64,000 bases of DNA from the NCBI RefSeq assembly GCF_040054535.1, contig NC_090797.1:14784501-14848500 (forward strand). The letters are read 5' to 3'. Shown one piece after another: positions 48,465 to 59,604 of the stretch (the first letter of the stretch is position 1; each line of letters starts with the position of its first letter). The translations under genes and the position numbers were made by a program. The notes under the pieces were generated by a model. It ran no database searches. It was not told where the DNA came from and saw nothing but the letters and a program-made list of their open reading frames with translations. The DNA is from Antennarius striatus (taxonomy: Eukaryota > Chordata > Actinopteri > Lophiiformes > Antennariidae).

Positions 48465-48689
48465 CTACCGGAGGTGTGCCGGACGTAGCCTTGCGTCAAC
48501 TTCTCTAATTGGCCCATCGCTGCCGGCGTACGTACTGACGTAATACGTCCTATGTCGGTGGACAATGGCCGAGCTGGTGGATCGCTGACTAAAATCACAC
48601 AAAAACATTTTTACAGATTTTGGAACTCAGTGTACACATAAGACGCTTAATATTAAAAAAGTCGCAGCATTGATTTTTGAGAAATTTTA

Positions 48690-49600
48690 AGCGTGTCTTA
48701 TTGTGTCCAAAATACGGCACCTATATATTTATATTTACAAGAAACGTTATTAACCGGTTCAGAAACTTTATTTTTTTGTTCTAACCGGTTCAGGAATGTC
48801 AGTTTATGGGTGGAACGCAAACCCGGAAACGTTATCATTCTGTTTCTGTTCGGAACAAACCGATTGGCAAAAAAATCTGGTTCAAAGCCCTGGTTTCCAG
48901 GGAAACCAGGTGTCAGCGATGCAGAAGTTGTTGTGGTGGCAGAGAAGGAGAAGGCGGTGACCATTGTCGTTTGCAAGCCTGTCAGCAGAAGTTGTGCCGA
49001 CAGGTGAGCCTGTGGACCGATCACTGTCGGAGAGAGTGGCATTGGTGTCAGTGAGAATAATGGTGGTGTCGTACTTCACAGAGCCCTGCCAGGGTGATGT
49101 TATAGCATCACCCTGGCAGGCTGAGCTCTCGGGACAGCAGAGTGGCAGCTCCGGGGCGAAGGAGTGTCCAGACGTTCCATGTGGCGACACGGATCCTACG
49201 AAGAAGGTTGATCCGTATTCGTTGGTCGGGGGCAGGCTGGGGTCCGTTATCGTGTCGGTCAGTCCGGCTTCTTTTTCTGGTCAGTTTCGTAACAGAGGGT
49301 TTCTCCTGGGTGGGTTGTTAGCCCTCCGCAGGATGGTCGGCTGGTGGGGCTGCTACCTCACAGCGTGCCGACACTCTGGGGTCTTTGTTTGTCTGGAACC
49401 TACCTTGGAGACCGGTCCGCCATGGGTGACCCTACCAGGAGCAAGCTCCCTACGGTATCACTCTCCAGGGTCACTGGAACGCACAAGCGCCCTCGCCATG
49501 CAAAGGCCCGACCCAAGAGAGGGTCCACAAATCTGGTGTTTTATAACATTGGTATTAAGGTACCAGTTCTAAGATATAATGAAACAGCTTAAACCGTTTT
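48690..49600 (+). other. Unidentified region with overlapping frames
   Basis: A 202-codon frame (48,964-49,572) and a 104-codon frame (48,693-49,007) overlap. Neither has a motif I recognise. Short inverted repeats occur at 48,889-48,910 (CCTGGTTTCC) and 49,085-49,120. Both frames may be chance; a decayed transposable element is the likelier source. Confidence 0.35.
49085..49120. repeat. Perfect 15-bp hairpin with 6-nt loop
   Basis: CCTGCCAGGGTGATG at 49,085-49,099 pairs exactly with 49,106-49,120 across ttatag. Confidence 0.8.
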
Positions 49601-49874
49601 CACTTCAACTGCCTGTCTATCCACTACTTAGTTTGTGTTTTCTCTCCCTGTCTCCTTTTGCTTTCCCCCTTAACTCACAGAGGTGCAGCACTTCCCTCTC
49701 TGGCTCACAATAGGAAGCTCTAATAAAGACTGACAATTTAGTTCCCAGAGAGGATGCACTAATATCTATAAAAGATTTTTCTTCAAGACTAAAACAAGCA
49801 TTGATCTCATAAAAAGTTGACCCCATTTTATGGGGTTAAGCTATGAGAATACATCCAGACAAAAAAAAAAAAGC

Positions 49875-50003
49875 ATAACAGTGGTGTGGTCTGGCGCCCC
49901 AAGGGAGGGTGCGGGCTTTGTCTTTATTTATCATGTCAACATTGTCCAGGATGTTGACATGACAACACCAGAGGATGCTCCTCTGGTGAAAAAGTTGATA
50001 TGT
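49875..50003 (-). mobile_element. Short inverted L2-like fragment
   Basis: The minus strand matches 34,700-34,795 (catcctggacaatgttgaca; agaccacaccactgttatgc). It shows that the inverted-repeat homology continues inward beyond 51,120, interrupted in the right arm by about 1.1 kb. Confidence 0.7.
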
Positions 50004-50419
50004 CCATGTAATTTTGGAAACACACTCTTTGGGGTTTTCATGGTAAGTGGATAAGTGATAGATGATGGATGGGTGGAGGTCCTACGTAGACCTTCATACT
50101 ACTCAGTGCTCATGAAGTAGCCCTCAGCCTCAAAAAGGTTTGTGACCCCTGTTCTAAATGTTCCTTCATGCAGGAGAAACGTCTCCTTGCTCTGGTCATG
50201 ATGAAGTGATGGTGTTACCGGTGTTACCGGTGAGCAGCTCACGTCCCACTGTCTGCTTCTCCACACCAGCAGCGCGAGCCCCCGAAGCTTCTGCACATGT
50301 CCGTTCGCCTCCACCTTTCAATGCACTGGGAAGGAAACAGGAGGTGACCGCACAAATACATTGATCTCACAAACCGACAGCAACAACCAGAAGAACCAAA
50401 CGAGCATCTCTGACCTAAA

Positions 50420-50892
50420 GCGTGTCGCGGTCCACGCCCACCCGTGTCTTCACCAGAATCCGGTCGGCTGAGTGGGAGGTGCTACACACAGACGAGCGGC
50501 AGCATCATCCCAGAGGAGCGCGGCAGCATCCAGCCCCTGGTGACCGCCGCCTCCATCATGACGTCGGGGGAGTTCGTCCAGAGCTGCTGGAGCGCACGTT
50601 CATGCGTGGCACGCTCTACAAGGCGCTCTGCTTCCTGCTCTTCATCCTCCAGGGCGGCGTCCACGACTTCTACCTCATCATCTTCACCGACCTGTACTGG
50701 TGCTCGTGGATCACCGTGGATTTGGTGGTCATCTCCGGCTGGAGCATTTTCTTCATGAAGAACGCACGCAGCAAGCAGGAGCGCGCCTGCGGCTTCCACC
50801 AGAAAAGCTCCATCTTCAGCTGCACCCTGGGAGAGTTCACCTACGCCTACCTGGCCTGGCTCATCTACGTCATGCAAAAGGCTGCAAATTAA
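50420..50892 (+). pseudogene. TMEM121-family-like fragment
   Basis: The frame from about 50,580 to the TAA at 50,890 encodes GTLYKALCFLLFILQGGVHD, IIFTDLYWCSWITVDLVVIS and TLGEFTYAYLAWLIYVM. These hydrophobic segments resemble the N-terminal membrane region of TMEM121/TMEM121B proteins. GC-rich coding sequence upstream (50,440-50,580) is in another frame (SIIPEERGSIQPLVTAAS), so one frameshift separates the parts. The match stops abruptly after LIYVMQ, and most of a usual TMEM121 protein is missing. Assignment is from memory of the family and is moderate. Confidence 0.5.
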
Positions 50893-50939
50893 ATTAGAAA
50901 ACAGTGTGATTGATTTGTGAAACGTCTAACGACTGTTTC

Positions 50940-51120
50940 TGGTGACATCACATTAGAACACAGTCAGCTGGACTTCCTCCAGGTTGGTTGAAGACGCTTC
51001 ACCTCTCGTCTGAGAGTCCTCTTCAGTTCTGATGACTGAGTCCAGTTACTCCTGTTGGAGCAGAAACCTGAGACCACCTTTCACGTTCAAATGTGGGGGC
51101 AGCTCGCATGAAAGTGGGCG
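50940..51120. repeat. Dispersed repeat related to makorin exon 1
   Basis: On the minus strand, gaagcgtcttcaaccaacct (about 50,978-50,997) closely matches the sequence around the makorin start codon at 51,283. A related stretch (atgaaacgtcttcaagaact) lies in makorin intron 4 at 53,162-53,181. Confidence 0.65.
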
Positions 51121-51207
51121 GGACAACGGCCCACCTGAGTGGGAATGACTCCTAACGACCCTCATTGTGTTGGGGGTTTGTGGGGGCGAGTTCCTGCCCC
51201 AGCAGGA

Positions 51208-51214
51208 CTATAAG
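51208..51214 (+). promoter_or_regulatory. TATA-like box of makorin copy 3
   Basis: CTATAAG lies about 70 bp upstream of the start codon; the same motif and spacing occur in copy 2. Confidence 0.45.
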
Positions 51215-51282
51215 TGTCTGGACTCAGTAGCAGTGAGTCACAACTGAAGGAGTCCTGACGTGGATGACTGAGACCTGCAGAC

Positions 51283-54250
51283 ATGTCTTCAACCAGCCTG
51301 AAGTAAGTTCTCCTCAATCTGCTCTGCTCTTCTTGACCTGCCTTTACCTGGAGGACTCCACACACTTTACTCTGACTCAGTGCTTTAGTTTGGAGTCATG
51401 GTCATCTTTTGGAACAGATGGGTTCGCAGTTAGCAGTAGCATCTTCACACTGTTAGTACTGACTGTATTGTTGTGTTATTGCTGGAAGATTCTTAGAGTA
51501 ATCTTTCTCATCCCAGCACTGTCTCCTGTGCTCATGGATATGTTTGGTCCTGACTTCTTATAACTAAATGGTATGAGAACTAAGACGAGGAGCAATGGGC
51601 ACAGAATTTAGGGTGAAGCGGGGAAAGGTTTCTAAATTGTTCTCACCATTAATTAAAAATCCCAAAATGCTTTGTGTTCATACTGACCCCGACACCAGTG
51701 GTGTGGAGCAGCAGTTTCAGATCTATGTAGCTCTTTTAGGCTCTTTTGGTAAAACGGTTGATGTTTTTTCCCTGTTCTGTTTGTATGTAGGGAGGGTAAT
51801 GGGTTTCCATCCCCTTACCTTTTGTTTATATGTGAGGGGTGTGGGGGGGTTACGGTGGGTTTCTATCACCCAACTTTCTGTTGATATGTGTGGGGGACTA
51901 ATGGGTTTCTATCTCCAAACCTTCCTGTTATAACATGGTAACTTGTGTGTCCTCAGGTTTGAACACTACAAACTACCCAAAAGCGAGGAGCGGCCGACCC
52001 CCCAGACACTGATGCCTCCCCCCACTTCCCTGCTGGACCCATCAGACCTGGATCCCAGTGGGTCAACACCCGGCTCATGGGTTCAAGACTGGTTCAACGC
52101 GGCCGATTTTGTTTCAGGACAGCCGTACTGTGGACGGGGTGAGTGATCCGCGTGGTGTGTTGGGGAGAAGCACTAGATCCCACCTACGTCCCCTTGTGAG
52201 GAGACTTAGGGCTGCAGATATTTTCTTAGGTGGGGGTTGGGCTGTTGTTCATTTTGGTATTTGGTAAAACTGTTGTTTTGTTCACCCATTGACAAGCAAG
52301 TGGACAACTGTGAACTTGTGTCATCTGAGATTACAAACAGTTGAAGGAAGCTGTAGTCCGATCAGGTTGTAGGCGTGTGGGTACCATGGTAACAGTATTT
52401 TGATGTTTTGATGTTGTGGGTCGTCTGCAGCTGATCCTGAGAACAAGGAGCTGAGGAAGCAGCTTTGCTTCTATGCCGCTATTGGAAAGTGCCGCTATGG
52501 AATCAACTGTGCCTATCTCCATGGCGACGTTTGTAACATGTGTGAGCTCCAGGTGCTCCACCCCACCGACATCAGTCAGCGCTCAGAGCACACCAAGGTA
52601 ACGACCTGCTGACACACTACACGAGCTGTCACACACACTCCTTTGACATGGTGGTAACATACACACACTTCCTGCACCTGTCCACAGGCGTGCATGGAGG
52701 CCCACGAGAAGGACATGGAGCTCTCGTTCGCCATCCAGCGCAGCGAGTACATGATGTGTCGTATGTGCATTGAAGTGGTGTTGGAGAAGGCCAACCCCAG
52801 TGAGCGGCGCTTCGGCATCCTGGTCAACTGCAGCCACTGCTACTGCCTGAAGTGCATCAGGACGTGGAGGAGGGCCATGTGCGATATCACCAAGTGAGTC
52901 GTCAGTGTGTGATGGGTAGTGGGGGGGGGGGGGTCGTTGAAATTTGTGTTTCACCTTTGTATACTAATGAGGGTCATTAGTATACAAAGGTGAAACTTGC
53001 ATTTCAACGACCCCCCTTTGACACACCCAACAATTGTTGGGGACCCAGACGGGTTTCAACGACGGTCGTCTGAATGTGCATAGCCCTGACCACACCCCAC
53101 AGGGTAAATAAGCTGGACAACACCAGCCACCTTCAGAACTGAACAAGTCTCTTGGATGAGAGATGAAACGTCTTCAAGAACTTTCTTAACGTCCAGTGGA
53201 TCGACTTTAACAGCTTTGGATAACAAATATTTATTCATCTTTCTTCTTCATGAAAGCATCAAAAATGTTACCTAAATATATTTCAGAGGTACTTTGAATG
53301 AGGTTGTAGCGATAAGTGTTCCATCACATTGATTAATCGTCTGTAAACCAACCAGAAACATTTTTTAATTCACCTTTTCTCACCAAACATCTCCTGAGAC
53401 TGTTTTTAATCTCCTTCAGAGGAGCTTCTTCCTGAACGTTCCCTGTTTCAGATGGTAAAACCATTTTTCTACTTATTTCCAGTTGCTGCCCCAAGTGTGG
53501 AATAACATCCAACTTTGTCATCCCGAGTGAGTTCTGGGTGGAAGATGAGGACGACAAGCAGAAGCTCATCCAGAAATACAAGGACGGCATGCGGTAAGTG
53601 GGCCGGACTAGAAACGGGTAAGGGGTGGGGCTACACTAGTGGGTGGGGCTATACTAGTAGATCTGCAGGAGAACATCTGGGCTGTGGAGTGGGCGGTGTT
53701 GTCTGATGTGTCTGAATCCCTGACAGTCTTCTCGGTCTCCTTCAGGAACAAGCCGTGTCGGTACTTTGATGAGGGGCGTGGCACATGTCCCTTTGGCACC
53801 ATCTGCTTCTATAAACACGCCTTTCCTGGTGGACGACTGTTGGAGGCCCAGCCCCCGCGCCGACAGCCTGGATCCAATGACAGGAACAGGGTAAGGGGCC
53901 ACCAGTCCACTGGTTCTGTTGAAGGTCTGCCAAGAACAGCAGCATCTCCACAGCAGCGCCCTCTGCTGGCTGAGTGGAAGCACTGATCAGTGGAAACCAT
54001 CGTTTGGAGACATTTGGAGTCTGATTTTTGCAAACCTGCATCACTGGATGAAGGCTGATGTGTGTGTGTGTATGTGTGTGTGTGTGTGTGTGTCCAGGAG
54101 AACTCCAGGACTCCGCTGTGGAACATCTTTGAGGAGCAGGAGAGCACAGACTCCTTCGACAACGATGAGGAGGAGATGGTGCCGTTCGAGCTGAGGGAGA
54201 TGCTTCTGAGGCTGCTGGACGAAGACGAGGTCCTGGCAGGCCATCAATAA
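51283..54250 (+). CDS. mkrn: Makorin-like RING/CCCH E3 ligase, copy 3 (intact)
   Basis: Coding exons 51,283-51,302; 51,957-52,138; 52,431-52,597; 52,688-52,893; 53,483-53,593; 53,746-53,890; 54,098-54,250 sum to 984 nt (327 residues plus stop) with consistent phases and GT-AG introns. Domains are as in copy 2: CCCH 80-98, makorin Cys/His motif about 98-110, RING 147-197 with all eight ligands visible, CCCH 233-253 and acidic tail to 327. It differs from copy 2 at five places (for example FGTIC here, FGAIC there; ENSRTPL here, QNSRTPM there). The two N-terminal CCCH fingers of typical makorins are missing, and no exon for them was found upstream. The AATAAA at 54,246-54,251 overlaps the stop codon. 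Function as a ubiquitin ligase is inferred from the complete RING. Confidence 0.87.
52931..53016. repeat. Snap-back palindrome in makorin intron 4
   Basis: Arms of about 40 nt with few mismatches (left includes cacctttgtatactaatga, right its complement) around a 3-nt loop. It is preceded by a G-run at 52,921-52,933. Confidence 0.85.
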
Positions 54251-55376
54251 ATGAACTTATGAAATATAAATGAAGAAAAAAAGTCCCACAAGCCATTGTG
54301 CTCATGCTAAACATTACCTTGACATCTATTGTTGGTCTTTCTGGTGCGTTTCATGTAGGAGGTATAATTCTAAAATATCAAAAATAAGTCAATATAATAT
54401 TTAACAAATTAATTTTCTTCAAATATAGCTAATAAACAAAACCCACAAGTTTCTTTGTGGGTTTTGGTGTGACTTGTTTATCACTGACAGCTGTTAGCAC
54501 TTCCTGTTAGCCTGACGATCACTCTGACATTTACTGTCAAACTGTAAGGTTTTACTCCTGAAGGCTGGATCTTCAGTTTTCTTTATTAAAGCTGCTCATA
54601 GCCATTATTTTGTACTGATGTGTCCTCCCTTCATCACCTTCATCCAAGTGTCCCGTGTGTGTGTGCGTGTGTGTGTGTGGGAGTGTGTTTCATTAATGGT
54701 TAAGAGCCTGTTGGATCACAAGCTGTCTGTCAAAGTGGGTGAACGGATGGATGGATGAGAGACGGATGTCCTTATGTCACAGACAGCTGTTGAGATACTT
54801 CTTGTCGCTAGCATGAACAGCTAGCCTTAGCCTCCCTCCAGTGAAGGTGAGGTCTAGAATGTGGTGGCGCCCTCTAGTGGCATAAAAACAGCTTTGAACC
54901 CCCGACCCCTGATGTCTTAGTCCTGGCTGTTGCTTCATTAGCTCATCGTCCCACTACAGACACTCGTCTTCATCCTCCACTCTACATACTCCTCCTCCTC
55001 ACCCTCCTCTGGCTCCGCCTCCTGAGTCAGACTCAACCAACTTTTATTTATATAGCTCTTAATCACGTCAAGAGACATTTCAAAGCCCTTTAATAGACAG
55101 AAAAACCCAACAGAACCCTCCAGAGCAAACATAAGCCACAGCAACAGGACTCATTGGACCGCTAGCTGCTCAGGTCGCTAACAGCAGCTAGCAGCTGGTG
55201 CTGTGGTGATGAGTACTGATTCACTGTGACATGTGACCAATAGTGATGTTTAAATGGAGGTGGCCCCACCCTGTCCAGGATCAGGAGGAACACGTGTTCA
55301 CGTTAAACTGATGTTCAGGTGACGGTCCACTCGTGTCACCGGGTCGACACCAGAAGACCACCTCCTGATCCTCACG
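54251..55376 (+). other. 3' flank of makorin copy 3
   Basis: No gene. An ATTAAA near 54,584 could be a second polyadenylation signal. At about 55,040-55,130 lies the small interspersed repeat beginning tttatttatatagctctt. Confidence 0.6.
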
Positions 55377-55541
<165 letters not shown>

Positions 55542-56148
55542 ATTCTTCAGCTGTAGCACCACAGACGGGTGTGACTTTTATTATCTAATGTTTGTACGTT
55601 GTTTCCTGGATCAGGTCAGAGCAGCCGACACACAGTCACTCCCTCCTGTGTAACTCCCTCTTGTGTAACTCCTTCCTATGTCGCTCCTCCTTTGTCACTC
55701 CCTCCTGTGTCCACCAACGTCCGTAGGTCTCACGATGAAAGGACCAATGAGACGGTCAGAAGGTTGGTGCGGTCAGAAGGAACCCTCTCAGGTCCAGCTT
55801 CATCACCTCTGAGCTCCTCATGACGTTGCTGCGCTCACGTGACGTCTGGAGGTTCTAAACCAGAGGTCACCAACGCTGTTCCTGCGAGCGACCGTGCGCC
55901 CCCGAGCACCCCTTGTGGCGCCCGTGAGGCGTGGTCTAAACATATTAACATTAATTAACACATTAATGATATCGCAACTTAATTATTCAGCATTCTAAAA
56001 TGATATTTTATTAAGTTAAAACATTCAAATAAAATACTTGATATCAAACTCTGCTCTCTCCAAGTCGAAGGTCATTCGTGCGTCTACGCCTGACACACTG
56101 ACCAGGTGATATGAGGAGTTAGCCTGCTTGTGCTTTTGCCCAAAAACC

Positions 56149-56675
56149 ATGGAAGAAAACACAAAAGGACATCGTATTTTCAGAGTGACTGGAAAGAAGA
56201 TTTATTTTTTTACGTCATTCAAAGAGAAATGTTTGTGTCTTTTTTGTGGGATGACTGTTGCAGTACCAAAGCGGCACAACGTGGAGAGGCATTTCCAAAC
56301 ATGCCACAAAAACATGACTGTGAACTACCCACCCAGCAGCACTTTATGTACTGAAAAAGTCAGTGGGTTAAAGGCAGCTTCAGACAAACAACAGACTTTT
56401 TTCACAAAGCCGGTCAAAAAATCCCAGAACACAATCGAAGCTTCGTCTAGAGCTGCCCGTTTTTTGATAAAGAACAATAAACCACTTTCAGATGGTGAGG
56501 TTTTTAAAGAAGCTATGATGCTTGTCGCTAAATAATGATTCAAAGATGAGAAACATGGTCGTGATGTCATCTCCGATGTCCAGCTTGGAGCAAGTACGAT
56601 GGCTAGACGAGTGTCGTCTTTGTCTGCGATTTTAACAGAGCAGCTGGAGGCATCGCTGCTGGAGGACCCAGAGTA
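56149..56675 (+). pseudogene. hAT-type transposase N-terminal fragment (BED-like finger)
   Basis: From ATG at 56,149 the frame encodes a BED-like zinc finger (CLFC ... RHFQTCH) and QQTFFTKPVKKSQNTIEA, followed by FLIKNNKPLSDGEVFKEAMM. The style matches vertebrate hAT-derived proteins of the GTF2IRD2/ZBED-like group. A TAA at 56,533 ends the frame; similarity continues to about 56,675 in other frames (QLGASTMARRVSSL-like). The catalytic domain is absent. It lies in the block missing from the left arm. Confidence 0.65.
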
Positions 56676-56829
56676 GATACTTGACCTCTCATTTTTAATG
56701 GGTTAATTGAATATTGTGTTGTATTGTATGAAAAGGGAGGTGAATTTGTGAATGTGATAAATAGGGATTGTGTAAAATGAATGGAGCTAATGGTCAGGAA
56801 CAGAGTGTGATGTTTGAAAGGCTTAAGCA

Positions 56830-57250
56830 AAAGGTAAAACTAGTTTAGATAGGGTTAAACTGGTAGAACCACTGACTGCTCAGAACAGCTACATCTGTGG
56901 AGACAGTGGTTCACAAAATGACGGCCGCCGAGTGAAGATCAGATACCTGGGGTAAAATGGTATGCAAGCTTGCCAAAATAAAGATTAACTAAATTCCAGC
57001 CAAATAACCAAATTAAACAGTTGACAGATTGAACAAATGGTCTGTAAATCTGACTGAAGGTCTGACGAGACCATTTTCTGATCCCAGAACAGCGTGTTTA
57101 TATGTCTCCTGTTTATTTAGTGTGAATGCTGTGTTGTCTAACTGATAGCTGTATTCTTGTACTTTCTTGTGTAACGTGTGCCGTATGACTGTACTTGTAC
57201 TTAAAAGAGGTAACAAATTCCGCTGTAGCATTATTAAAGTATTCTTCATT
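56830..57250 (+). mobile_element. LTR-like fragment of the segment A/B retrovirus-like family
   Basis: Matches parts of 4480-5160 (agtttagatagggttaaac; gacagtggttcacaaaatg; gccgtatgactgtac). Internal parts are deleted, and no coding region is attached. Confidence 0.65.
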
Positions 57251-58168
57251 AGTTAGTTAGTTATTCATTTATTTCAGACAAGGCAAGGAAAAACAAAACA
57301 AAAACAAACAAAAAATCAACAACAAACAAAATAATTAAATCAGCAAATAATAAACAAAGATCATAACCCAACAATACAATTCTGCCTGAAAGGGAGTGGG
57401 AAGAAGAAAACTCATGTAATCCCACCCCAGTTCCTGATTCAGAGATCAACACACTGAGCTTCACTGCTACTTCGAGGATTCAAGGATAACCACACAATAA
57501 TTGCATCACGATGGCGTCACCATGGGCAACAATGAAATTATCACATTGCAATAGCAATTCGACACAACAATGTAAGGAAGGCACGATATACCAACAATGG
57601 TAATGTACAATATACCAACAATGGTAATGGACAAATGCCAACAGCAGTAATTAACAAATACCAACGATTGTAAAGAAACACTGAGCACATGTTAACAAAC
57701 AGAACAGCAGTTTGAGTTAAAGACCCTCATCTCTATACTTTGACCAGACATGATGTTTATATAACAGTTTGAATTGATTAGTACTTTCGCATTTCTTGTG
57801 TTGTGAGACCAGATTGTTCCAGAGTTTCACTCCGCACACAGACACACAAAAACATTTATGTGTGGTTTGAGCTCTCGGCAATGAAAACATCCAAAACCTC
57901 TCAAGTGATGAGCCCTGACTGGAGTTATAAAGAAATGTTGGAAGTTTGGTGGTAATAATTATTTGAATGTGTGTGATTGTTCCGGTGGTGGTCGGAGGGG
58001 CCATAGGCGCAGATTGGCAGCCACGCCTCCGTCAGTCTGCCCCAGGGCAGCTGTGGCTACGTACGTAGTTTACCACCACCACGTATGAATGAGGTGTGAA
58101 TGAATAATGGATCCAATGTAAGTGACTTTGAATGTCCAGACAAGAAAGCGCTAAATAAATCTAATCCA

Positions 58169-58238
<70 letters not shown>

Positions 58239-58739
58239 AAACTATTGATGTATTATATGGTACAATATCATGAAATTTTAGCAACTTTGACTGCGTAAAC
58301 AGGTTATGAGTATGTTCAAGAAAACCAACCTTGTGAGTGTTCCACACTGCTCTTTTCTGTAGAATGATCAGAGGATTAATTGTGTTCTGATAAGTATTCC
58401 CCCAAACTTCAACACAATATGTAAAGTACGGGAGGACCAAGGTGCAGTATAAAGTACAGAGTGCATTTCCATCAAGGTATGATTTTGCTTTATTTATAAT
58501 TGAGAGGGTTTTGTATATTTTTGTTTTTATGTGTCTGACATGGGGTTCAGATCAATGAAGAGACCAACTGCATACTTTTTCTGCTCCAGTGGGGTGTGCT
58601 CTTGATACTCACACGTTTCCAGTTCTATTTGTTGATGCTGTAGGATCTTCTGTAACATGTCCATGTTCATATTGGTGCTTGGTGTAGTCTGTGTTCTTGG
58701 TGTGTTTGGCATTGTGATGATGAGGAGTCACAAGCTGCA

Positions 58740-59604
58740 TCAATGTCGATACTGTTCAAGGTCTTCTATGCTCTTCACCAGCAAGACTTCTGCTGCCTCC
58801 GGTGACCCATTTAGTTTGATGAAGATCTTACAGTTTGTTACCCAGGTTTGTTGAATCTCGCCTTGTTTTTGCAGTTGTCCTGCGATCCTTGTGATGTCAG
58901 CATTTTTCTTTGTCAAGTGCTCGTTTATGAATACATTAGTGCCCTTTAGCTTGTGCCCCTGTTTCAGCAGTGCCATTTTCTTTTTCCGATTAGTAAACCT
59001 TATGATGAGCACTGACGGTCTCTCGTTCTTTACTGGTAGTGGGCGACACGCCTCGATGTGCTCCCGGTCCAACTCTATCCCCTTGCTCTGGAGATAGGAA
59101 GCCACCTGTTGCTCCACCGATGGTGTCTCCTGCTCGCTGGGCTCCCCGCTGTCCGCGGCCACTGCACGAGCTTATGAGGGAGGCCTGATGTTGATGCCGG
59201 TGATGACCACATCATTGATGGGGGAGTATTGGTCCAGCTCATCCACTCACCGCTCGAGATCCACAATTCGCTTCTCCTTCTCCGCGTTCTGGAGGCGTAG
59301 TAGTTTCACCTCCTCCAAGAGCCCAAGAAGCTGCTCTTGTTGTGTTCTGACCTCCTCCAGGAGCCCCAGAAGCTGCTCCTGTTGTGTTCTGACCTCCTCC
59401 AGGAGCCCCAGAAGCTGCTCCTGTTGTGTTCTGACCTCCTCCAGGAGCCCCAGAAGCTGCTCCAGTTGTGTTCTGACCTCCTCCAGGAGCCCCAGAAGCT
59501 GCTCCTGTTGTGTTCTGACCGCAGTCACATCGCTGCACAGAATATTGAGAGAGTTTTATCTCCCCGAACTCTTCTGGTGTCAGGCTTTTCCTTGGTGGGG
59601 GCAT
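58740..59604 (-). pseudogene. Family X ORF1 (coiled coil plus RNA-binding-like domain)
   Basis: The upstream frame (59,528-59,247) is a five-fold 14-residue repeat, VRTQQEQLLGLLEE, i.e. two heptads per unit and an obvious coiled coil. A TGA at 59,247 and a TAA near 59,174 interrupt. The downstream frame (59,162-58,740) encodes RPSVLIIRFTNRKKKMALLK, KGTNVFINEHLTKKNADI and CKIFIKLNGSP, typical of retrotransposon ORF1 RNA-binding domains. Such proteins act as nucleic-acid chaperones in the retrotransposon RNP. Confidence 0.75.
59310..59520. repeat. 42-bp minisatellite in ORF1
   Basis: Five units of 42 bp (tgttctgacctcctccagga start) with few changes. The length keeps the frame and heptad register. 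Confidence 0.9.

Noticed and set aside
50482-50877. 131-codon minus-strand frame opposite the TMEM121-like fragment
   Set aside because: Acidic antisense shadow of GC-rich coding sequence; the membrane-segment motifs are on the plus strand.
59310-59520. Regularly spaced repeat as a CRISPR array
   Set aside because: The units are contiguous without spacers and encode an in-frame coiled coil in a eukaryotic retrotransposon.
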